A stretch of DNA of 64,000 nt. It comes from Gracilimonas mengyeensis (GTDB lineage: Bacteria > Bacteroidota > Rhodothermia > Balneolales > Balneolaceae). The notes under the pieces are model-generated. The model did no database searches. It saw only the letters and a list, made by a program, of their open reading frames with translations, and had not been told where the DNA came from. This document shows, piece after piece, positions 1 through 5,905 of the stretch; position 1 is the first letter of the stretch, and the number at the start of each line of letters is the position of its first letter. A program made the translations under genes and the position numbers. The stretch is from assembly GCF_900182705.1 (NCBI RefSeq), contig NZ_FXTP01000001.1:62001-126000 (forward strand), given 5' to 3'.

Positions 1-1
1 T

Positions 2-607
2 TTACAAGGATACGGGCTGGCTTTGATTGCAGGCTTAGTAGTTTGGTTGATTGTGACCAACACGCTCGAGAAACGTTTTAATGGAGAACCCCACAAAATT
101 TGGCTACCACTACAATGGATTATCTCAGGTAGCCTTTGGGCCGTATGGGTGATGCAAGATGCTGCTAACATCGCGGTCTATTTGCCCCGTTCGCTCGATT
201 TTACCCAGTTCCTTGGATTCTCTCTTTTCATCTTTTTTGGATTGGGACTGTTGTTTTACTTGAGGGGAGACCGGATTCAGGAAATTGTGACGGAGAAATC
301 AAGGGTCACCGATATTCGATCAGCTACCATAATCGACTTTGTGTATGCCATCCTGCTGGTTTATAAGCTGACCGTTAGTACCGTGCCAATGAGTACCACC
401 TGGGTATTCCTTGGTTTGCTGGCTGGTCGGGAGTTGGGCATGAGTATTATGGATGGCAAGGAGCATGGACGCCCCCTGACCAAAGTGTTTGGAATGGCCT
501 TTAAAGATCTCTCTTATGCGTTAATTGGATTGGCGGTTTCCATCATACTTGCAATCTCAATTAATGATGAAGTACGGGATCAATTACTGCAAATGATTGG
601 CTATTGA
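2..607 (+). CDS. PiT-like multi-pass membrane protein, 5' end cut by window
   Basis: The reading frame is open to the first bases of the window, so the N-terminus is missing; a TTG at 23 is only an internal candidate start. The visible part of about 200 residues has five or six hydrophobic segments. Two short motifs recall the two halves of PiT-family inorganic phosphate transporters: QDAANIAVYLPR (compare GANDVANA) and VPMSTTWVFLGLLAGRE (compare PVSTTHALVGALLG). That likeness is distant, and the His of the usual STTH is a Trp here, so substrate and even transport activity are inference. The gene ends with a hairpin terminator and is convergent with nothing; the HNH gene follows on the same strand after 129 bp. 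Confidence 0.55.
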   Translation, partial: LQGYGLALIAGLVVWLIVTNTLEKRFNGEPHKIWLPLQWIISGSLWAVWVMQDAANIAVYLPRSLDFTQFLGFSLFIFFGLGLLFYLRGDRIQEIVTEKSRVTDIRSATIIDFVYAILLVYKLTVSTVPMSTTWVFLGLLAGRELGMSIMDGKEHGRPLTKVFGMAFKDLSYALIGLAVSIILAISINDEVRDQLLQMIGY

Positions 608-632
608 TATTTAAGATCAAATATCTCATACT

Positions 633-666
633 AAGGCGTACTCGTTCTGCGGGTACGCCTTTTTTT
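633..666 (+). terminator. Rho-independent terminator
   Basis: A 9-bp stem, AAGGCGTAC (633-641) with GTACGCCTT (653-661), encloses an 11-nt loop and runs into a run of Ts. It lies 26 bp after the stop of the PiT-like gene and separates it from the HNH gene. Confidence 0.85.
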
Positions 667-736
667 ATTCATCTGTTGTGTTCTATACTAAGGAAATGAA
701 ATACATATCATCAACAGAAAAACCAATAGATGCACT

Positions 737-1237
737 ATGAACGCTAACGTACTGGTGTTGAATCAGGATTATCAGCCGCTGAGCATTTGTTCCGTTCAGC
801 GTTCTATAAAACTGATTTTTTTAAATAAGGCGGAGCTTCTCCACGACGATCCCAAAAAGGAACTGCGAACTCCCACTGAGTCGTATCAATTTCCTTCTGT
901 AATCCGCTTGCGGAGCTATATTCGTGTGCCGTATAAAAAAATTGTGTTATCTCGCCGTAATGTGATGCGAAGGGACGATTATACCTGCCAGTATTGTGGA
1001 AAGAAATCGGATTTGACCATTGACCACATCATGCCTCGAAGCAGAGGGGGACAAGATACCTGGGAGAACCTGGTTACCGCCTGCGAGAAGTGCAACGTTC
1101 ATAAAGGAAACCGCACCCCCAAAGAGGCCAGGATGCCCCTGAGCCGCAAACCCTATCGTCCGGTTCCCATTACTTTTTTCCGCGATTCCAACGGGGGCGT
1201 ACAAGAACCCTGGAAACCTTATCTGTATATGACCTAG
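737..1237 (+). CDS. HNH endonuclease family protein
   Basis: A 166-residue protein with a C-terminal HNH module (residues about 80-125). A zinc knuckle is made by C84xxC87 and C116xxC119. Between these lie the catalytic D96-H97 pair (TIDHIMPRSRGG), N111 and the closing N120/H122. The N-terminal 70 residues form the conserved lead-in (LNQDYQPLSICSVQRSI) common in the stand-alone HNH proteins found in most Bacteroidota and Cyanobacteria, which are chromosomal housekeeping-type genes of unknown role and not mobile intron or restriction nucleases. The expected activity is metal-dependent DNA nicking or cleavage. No methyltransferase or intron is nearby. The ATG at 737 gives the family's usual start, MNANVLVLNQDYQPL. 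Confidence 0.88.
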   Translation: MNANVLVLNQDYQPLSICSVQRSIKLIFLNKAELLHDDPKKELRTPTESYQFPSVIRLRSYIRVPYKKIVLSRRNVMRRDDYTCQYCGKKSDLTIDHIMPRSRGGQDTWENLVTACEKCNVHKGNRTPKEARMPLSRKPYRPVPITFFRDSNGGVQEPWKPYLYMT

Positions 1238-1320
1238 GAATATTGAATGTTGAACAGTTGAATATCGAATCTTGAAGTCTTTAGTTCGATATTCACTATT
1301 CAATATTCGTTATTCAATAT
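1238..1320. repeat. Imperfect inverted repeat built from GAATATTGAA-like units
   Basis: The whole 84-bp space between two convergent stop codons is filled by a low-complexity element. The left arm (1238-1270) begins GAATATTGAATG; the right arm (1285-1320) is its imperfect reverse complement and ends TTCAATATTC. A loop of about 14 nt separates them. Each arm is itself made of roughly 10-nt repeats of the type TTGAATAT. It could fold into a long bidirectional hairpin and so act as a terminator for both genes. Confidence 0.7.
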
Positions 1321-1321
1321 T

Positions 1322-3685
1322 CTACTCCTCTTCTTCCGGTAAATTAAATTCTACGTTATCCCGGTAATCATCCAGAAGGTGTTCTGCAAAGTAATACCAT
1401 TTCATTCGCTCGAAATAGGGTTGATAGGGACCAAAACCATGCCGGCGTCCGGGTAAAATCATCATATCAAAGCGTTTTCCGGCTTTAATCAATTCATCGG
1501 CCAAGCGGATGGTATTTGCAGGGTGAACGTTATTATCCACATTACCATGAACCAATAATAAGTGCCCTTTCAGGTTGCCGGCAAGGTCGGTATTGCTGTC
1601 CACTCCAGCTTCGTGTGTGATAACCTCTTTTTCCACTTCCACGCTGTCCTCGTTCATCTCAGTAACAGTTTCTCGTTTTTCCTGAACACCGTTATGTACT
1701 TCACTCCACCAGATATTATAAATATTGTTATCGTGATTACCGGCTGAGGATACGGCCACATCATAAAAATCAGGATAGGTGAGGAGGGCGGCCGTACTCA
1801 TAAAGCCCCCGCCGGAATGCCCGAAAATACCAACCCGTTCCTGGTCAATAAATGAATGGCGGGCTGCAAGCTGCTCAATACCATATTTGTTGTCGGCTAA
1901 AGGATAATCACGCAGATTACCATAGCCATAGTTGTGATAATACTTGGAGCGCAACGGACTTCCCCCGCGATTCCCAAATGCAACCACCACAAAACCTAAT
2001 TGTGCAAGGGCCTGATTACGGCCGGTGTATCGATCCAGCTCAAAAGTGGTTGGGAAGGGCTCTACTTGCGGTCCGGGATACACATAGGAAATGATGGGAT
2101 AGGAGCGGGTGGAGTCAAAATCGAAAGGTTTCCACATTACCCCATATAAATCAGTAACACCATCGGCGGCCTTAATCTGGAATTCTTCGGGGGCCTCCCA
2201 GCCTATTTCCTCAGCAGCCTGCATATTCACTTGTTGTAGTTGCAGGGTGATTTCACCGGAAGCATCTCGTATGACAGAAGTAGTGGGCTCATCTACTTTC
2301 GAAAAGTTGTCCAAAAAGTAGTTTCCTTTTTCTGAGGCAGTGATCTCATGATTGGCATCCTCCGGGCTCAGATGGCGAAAGCGTGAGCCATCAAACTTCA
2401 CGGAATACAGGTTTTCGAAATAAGGGTTTTGACCTTCTTCGCGGCCGTAAGCTGAAAAGTAAATGGTTTGGCGGGCCGTGTCTATTTTGGCAATATCGCC
2501 AACTACATAATTTCCACTGGTGATGGTGTTCTTAAGTTGCCCATCACTGTTATAGCGGTATAATTGACCCCAGCCGGTACGTTCGCTCCACCATATATAT
2601 TCTTCGCCTTCATTGATGATGGCAAGCTGGGCAAAGCGCGTATTGAAGTAGGGATTGCTTTCTTCAGAAAAAAGCACTTCAGTATTGCCGGTTTCGGTAT
2701 CGGCTTTCAGTACATCAATTTTATTCCAGCCACGGTTACGGCGCAGGATGTAGAGATAATCTGATTTATCGGTTTCGAAAATACCGCCTTCATTAAAGTA
2801 CGCTCCGCCTAAAGACTGGTCTTCCCACTTGTCGGTATCCAGCGTAACGGAGCTTTGAGCTTCCGGGTCAAACACTTTGATTTCATCAATAAACACATGG
2901 TCTTCGCCGGGCATGGGGTACTTGTAGGTTTCCAGCTCGGGACGGTCGCCCAGGGAATTAATCACCCACAGTTCATCCACTTTGCGTTTATCCTGACGTT
3001 TTACCCAAAATTTTTCCGAATCTTCAAACCAGTTTACATTGGCTTCCAGGCGTTTATTGGAGGTTGTGTCTCCGTCTTCATCCTGGTAACTGAACCAGCG
3101 TTCTCCATCCTCGGTAAGTTGAATTTCGGTACTATCCGGATCATCAGCCCGCATCACATACAAGTTGTGATCCCTCGCAAAAGCAATCCATGTGCTGTCA
3201 GGAGAGAAAGTTTTCCAATCATCCTCTTTTTCTTCCTGTAAAGAATCTCCTTTAATCAGTTCTTTTCCATTCAGGTTGTAGGTGAATTCAATACTGTCGA
3301 CATTAAAAGTGAAGCGTTCCTTGTCGGTATTGTAGTCAAAATCATTGAGCTCCAGTTCTTTGGCGTTAAACGGTTTGCTAAATATCTCAGCCAATTGGGA
3401 GGCCAGCTCATCCCGGTCAAAGAGTAAGCGTTGGGAAGGGCGGGATACATCCACGAAGTACCAATTTCTTCCCTCTTCGTTCTTGAATGAATACCAAAAA
3501 GTATCGGTGTCTTCAATCCAGTTAGGATCGACTTCGGTATCGCCAATCAGCTTTTCCATGCGTTCACCCTTAAAACGCTCAGCGGCTTCGAAATTGGCTT
3601 TTTGTGCATAGGTATTTGTTGTAATGATGATACCCAGCAGGATTAACAGACTGTATTTTTTGGAGGATGGCAAAGTGGTGAACAT
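1322..3685 (-). CDS. Secreted prolyl oligopeptidase family S9B, dipeptidyl peptidase IV
   Basis: A 787-residue serine peptidase expected to release N-terminal X-Pro dipeptides outside the cytoplasm. Residues 1-27 form a signal peptide (hydrophobic LLILLGIIITT, then TYA/Q). Residues about 100-480 match the DPP-IV beta-propeller, and the C-terminal 230 residues are the alpha/beta hydrolase. The catalytic triad can be placed at S624 (GHSGGG), D717 (HGNVDNN) and H749 (GRRHGF). Length is normal for the family. Peptidases of this kind are common in Bacteroidota that feed on proteins. The only Met near the N-terminus is at 3685, so the start is well fixed; that start codon lies inside an inverted repeat (see 3682-3737). 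No partner gene is adjacent. Confidence 0.93.
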   Translation of the reverse strand: MFTTLPSSKKYSLLILLGIIITTNTYAQKANFEAAERFKGERMEKLIGDTEVDPNWIEDTDTFWYSFKNEEGRNWYFVDVSRPSQRLLFDRDELASQLAEIFSKPFNAKELELNDFDYNTDKERFTFNVDSIEFTYNLNGKELIKGDSLQEEKEDDWKTFSPDSTWIAFARDHNLYVMRADDPDSTEIQLTEDGERWFSYQDEDGDTTSNKRLEANVNWFEDSEKFWVKRQDKRKVDELWVINSLGDRPELETYKYPMPGEDHVFIDEIKVFDPEAQSSVTLDTDKWEDQSLGGAYFNEGGIFETDKSDYLYILRRNRGWNKIDVLKADTETGNTEVLFSEESNPYFNTRFAQLAIINEGEEYIWWSERTGWGQLYRYNSDGQLKNTITSGNYVVGDIAKIDTARQTIYFSAYGREEGQNPYFENLYSVKFDGSRFRHLSPEDANHEITASEKGNYFLDNFSKVDEPTTSVIRDASGEITLQLQQVNMQAAEEIGWEAPEEFQIKAADGVTDLYGVMWKPFDFDSTRSYPIISYVYPGPQVEPFPTTFELDRYTGRNQALAQLGFVVVAFGNRGGSPLRSKYYHNYGYGNLRDYPLADNKYGIEQLAARHSFIDQERVGIFGHSGGGFMSTAALLTYPDFYDVAVSSAGNHDNNIYNIWWSEVHNGVQEKRETVTEMNEDSVEVEKEVITHEAGVDSNTDLAGNLKGHLLLVHGNVDNNVHPANTIRLADELIKAGKRFDMMILPGRRHGFGPYQPYFERMKWYYFAEHLLDDYRDNVEFNLPEEEE

Positions 3686-3737
3686 AAATAAGTAGTTGAT
3701 TTCTGGTAATGCGCCAAAAGTAACTACTTATTTATGT
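3682..3737 (-). promoter_or_regulatory. Perfect 16-bp inverted repeat enclosing the DPP-IV start codon
   Basis: ACATAAATAAGTAGTT (3682-3697) and AACTACTTATTTATGT (3722-3737) are exact reverse complements separated by 24 bp. In the peptidase mRNA the 3' arm ends AACTACTTATTTATG, whose last three bases are the start codon, so a folded 5' leader would bury the initiation site. Alternatively the DNA repeat is an operator for a dimeric regulator. Nothing else in the spacer looks like a terminator, since no T-run follows on either strand. Confidence 0.7.
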
Positions 3738-3802
3738 AAAACGCTGGAAAATTCGTGCAAACATCTGAGCTCTGTACATTGCGAAGGGATGGCTTGATAA
3801 AT

Positions 3803-3846
3803 CACCATATCACTAAAACACCATATTACCATATCACCCTATCAAC
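3803..3846. repeat. Periodic CACCATATCAC-type intergenic repeat
   Basis: This 44-bp tract consists of degenerate copies of a roughly 10-nt unit: CACCATATCAC, ACACCATATTACC, ATATCACCC. It abuts the 3' end of the PH/SHOCT gene (stop at 3849). Its layout resembles the elements at 1238 and 48859, but its unit sequence is different. Confidence 0.55.
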
Positions 3847-3848
3847 AC

Positions 3849-4358
3849 TCATTTCTCAAACTTCTGCCGTTCTTTTTCATAGTCTTCTTCGCTCATTAAT
3901 CCTTGTTGCCACAAGCCGGTGAGGTAATCCAGCCGGTCCATAGAACCGGGTTCGTATTCGGTTTCACGTGGCTTGGCCTGTTTTTCAGATTCAATGCGTT
4001 TGAGCTCGGCTTCTACTGCTTTCTCGATAGAGGCGGCAATCCCCTTAGGATTTTCCAGTCCAATAAGTTCAATTTCTCTTCCCTGAGTTTTCAGGGTGAT
4101 GGGCCCCACTCCAAAGCGCAGTTCACCGGGTACGGCCTGACGGATATCAGCCAGATCAATATTCTGTGAATAATTTCCTTCAAGAACGGTTATTTTTCGG
4201 TTGGTGATGGTATATGAAATTCCCTTCTGCTTCTTTCTGGTTCTGAAGAGGATATAGATTCCGATGACGATTGGAATCAAAATCACCCCAAAAAAATAAT
4301 TCCAGAAAAAAGCTTTCCAGGAGGGCTCGAGGGTGATGGACTTTTGGTTGTCAGGCAT
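3849..4358 (-). CDS. Membrane-anchored PH-domain protein with C-terminal SHOCT domain
   Basis: A 169-residue protein. Residues 18-39 are one strong membrane segment (WNYFFGVILIPIVIGIYILF). Residues about 45-120 form a bacterial PH-like (bPH_2) beta domain, with the family's typical ISYTITNRKITVLEG strand pair. The last 30 residues (MDRLDYLTGLWQQGLMSEED and on) are a SHOCT short C-terminal helical hairpin, which usually mediates oligomer contacts. No enzymatic residues are expected; proteins of this build are generally of unknown, possibly membrane-stress or scaffolding, function. It is divergent from ccmC across a 95-bp spacer. Confidence 0.8.
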   Translation of the reverse strand: MPDNQKSITLEPSWKAFFWNYFFGVILIPIVIGIYILFRTRKKQKGISYTITNRKITVLEGNYSQNIDLADIRQAVPGELRFGVGPITLKTQGREIELIGLENPKGIAASIEKAVEAELKRIESEKQAKPRETEYEPGSMDRLDYLTGLWQQGLMSEEDYEKERQKFEK

Positions 4359-4404
4359 AAGACTTTTTACAGTTTAAATACTCAGATTATCGCGGTCAAA
4401 TTTG

Positions 4405-4412
4405 TATATTTG
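4405..4412 (+). promoter_or_regulatory. Candidate -7 box for the ccm operon
   Basis: TATATTTG fits the TAnnTTTG -7 consensus of Bacteroidota-type sigma factors. It stands 41 bp before the ccmC start codon, in the divergent spacer. No convincing TTG -33 element is visible at the expected distance, so this is tentative. Confidence 0.4.
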
Positions 4413-4453
4413 TTGATCAAAACGTAGCCATAGTTAATAAAATTCGCACACTG

Positions 4454-5110
4454 TTGAAAGCCTGGAAATACGTAGTGGCTGTTTGGATGACGATCGTTAT
4501 CACAGCCGGTTTTTTAATCCATATTCCTGAGATTCCTATACTTGAGCAAACGGCACGTAACATTTTCTTCCATGTACCAATGTGGATGACCATGTTTACG
4601 TTGTTCGTTATAAGTTTTTGGTACAGCATAAAATACCTGAACGAGCCCGCTGATATTTTTGATGTGAAAGCATCCTCTGCTGCTGCAGTCGGCGTTACTT
4701 TTGGTGTTTGTGGATTGCTCACAGGTTCGCTTTGGGCACGCTTTACCTGGGGTTCCTGGTGGACCTTTGCCGAGCCCAAGATGAACCTTGCCGCGCTCGC
4801 GCTTATGATTTATGTGGCCTATTTTGTGCTCCGTTCCGCTTTTGACGACCGCCAGAAACGCGCAAAACTCTCGGCTGTTTACAATATTTTTGCCGTTACA
4901 ACCATCCCGTTTTTGTTGTATGTGGTGCCCCGGCAGTTAACCAGCCTGCATCCCGGGGCGGATGGAAATCCCGCTTTTAGCGAAATTACAGCCGATGTTT
5001 TACGCTGGATCCTTTACCCGGCTTTCATTGGATTTATTGCTCTGGGCTACTGGATTTACGAAATCTACGTACGTTACAACAAGGTGAAATTAGAGATAGA
5101 GAATTCGTAA
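4454..5110 (+). CDS. ccmC: Cytochrome c maturation protein CcmC (heme handling)
   Basis: An integral membrane protein of 218 residues with six predicted membrane segments. It belongs to the heme-handling (CcmC/CcmF/CcsA) family and should load heme onto CcmE on the periplasmic side. Candidate heme ligands are H40 (IFFHVPMW) and the His in TSLHPGADG. The tryptophan-rich loop is WGSWWTFAEPKM (99-110), a degenerate form of the WGxxWxWD motif in which the Asp position is Glu or absent. The start used here is a TTG; the frame stays open upstream and no ATG is present, so the true start could be slightly earlier. ccmD follows after 12 bp. Confidence 0.9.
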   Translation: MKAWKYVVAVWMTIVITAGFLIHIPEIPILEQTARNIFFHVPMWMTMFTLFVISFWYSIKYLNEPADIFDVKASSAAAVGVTFGVCGLLTGSLWARFTWGSWWTFAEPKMNLAALALMIYVAYFVLRSAFDDRQKRAKLSAVYNIFAVTTIPFLLYVVPRQLTSLHPGADGNPAFSEITADVLRWILYPAFIGFIALGYWIYEIYVRYNKVKLEIENS

Positions 5111-5122
5111 TTTAAAGGCTGT

Positions 5123-5392
5123 TTGATTGCCAAAAAATTTCAAAAATTAATGCAAGAAGATTCACTCGCCGCCGTTGACACGCTGACCCAAGCTTATTCC
5201 GACCAATGGTCGGGAACAAGCGGGGCAGAAGAGGCCGGTGCATTTGTTCAATTTATGTCCTCAAACGAACTTATATACGTGGTGTTGGGAGTAAGCCTGA
5301 TCATCTGGCTGGTACTCCTGGTTTTTCTTTTTCGTGTAGATAAGAAAGTCGCCAAACTCGAAGATCAAATTAAAACCGACAAAGAAGTATGA
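5123..5392 (+). CDS. ccmD: CcmD-like small membrane protein
   Basis: An 89-residue protein (80 if the ATG at 5150 is used). One membrane segment (about residues 50-69, LIYVVLGVSLIIWLVLLVFL) is followed by a charged cytoplasmic tail, FRVDKKVAKLEDQIK. Sequence alone would not identify it. Its size, topology and position between ccmC and ccmE match CcmD, which in other bacteria helps the CcmABC complex release heme-loaded CcmE. Its stop overlaps the ccmE start by 4 bp (ATGA), so the two are translationally coupled. Confidence 0.75.
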   Translation: MIAKKFQKLMQEDSLAAVDTLTQAYSDQWSGTSGAEEAGAFVQFMSSNELIYVVLGVSLIIWLVLLVFLFRVDKKVAKLEDQIKTDKEV

Positions 5393-5784
5393 AACCCAAA
5401 CTGATAATTGGTATTGTTGCTATTGTAGGCTTTACCTCGCTGTTGATGTATAATTTTGGAGAAAGCATCAGCACGTACACTACATTTGAAGGAGCCCAGG
5501 AAAGAAGTACCGCGCACATCCCAGGCGTTTGGGATGAAGAAAAAGGCGCTGAATTTTCCCTGGAAACCAAACGCTTCACTTTCTACATGAAAGATGAAGA
5601 CGGAGTCTCACGCAAGGTGGTTTATCCAAAACCCAAGCCCAACAATTTTGAAGAGGCTGATCAACTGGTTGTAATCGGTGAGATGCGTGGCGATGTATTT
5701 TATGCCAACGAAATGCTCATGAAATGTCCTTCCAAATACAACGATACAGATCCCGGACAGTTTGTGGACGCCTCCCAGGGTTGA
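5389..5784 (+). CDS. ccmE: Heme chaperone CcmE, CxxxY variant
   Basis: A 131-residue periplasmic heme chaperone with an N-terminal anchor (residues 4-21) and the OB-fold beta domain of CcmE (QLVVIGEMRGDVFYANEML). In classical CcmE the heme binds covalently to the His of an HxxxY motif. Here the same place reads MKCPSKYNDT, so C113 replaces the His and Y117 is kept, giving CxxxY. That variant is known from archaeal and some deltaproteobacterial Ccm systems that lack the classical His. The C-terminal tail after the motif is short. It lies between ccmD (4-bp overlap) and ccmF (121-bp gap). Confidence 0.9.
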   Translation: MKPKLIIGIVAIVGFTSLLMYNFGESISTYTTFEGAQERSTAHIPGVWDEEKGAEFSLETKRFTFYMKDEDGVSRKVVYPKPKPNNFEEADQLVVIGEMRGDVFYANEMLMKCPSKYNDTDPGQFVDASQG

Positions 5785-5813
5785 TGCACTTAATGCATTC
5801 TTATAGATCAACC
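5779..5813 (+). other. Weak stem-loop between ccmE and ccmF
   Basis: GGTTGAT (5779-5785, overlapping the ccmE stop) pairs with ATCAACC (5807-5813) around a 21-nt loop. No T-run follows. It might stabilise or attenuate the ccmCDE message ahead of ccmF, but a 7-bp stem can arise by chance. Confidence 0.25.
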
Positions 5814-5905
5814 ATAGATTTGCTCCGCATTGACGGATAACTTTTGTTTGAAATCACATTCAAACAAGTCTCTATTACCGTAAACATTTTTTTGACCCGC
5901 AGTAC

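Noticed and set aside
947-1303. 118-codon open frame on the minus strand across the HNH gene
   Set aside because: It lies antisense to the well-supported HNH domain and ends in the periodic repeat; the peptide shows no family signature.
2855-3241. 128-codon open frame antisense to the DPP-IV gene
   Set aside because: A shadow of the strong peptidase frame; no recognisable protein.
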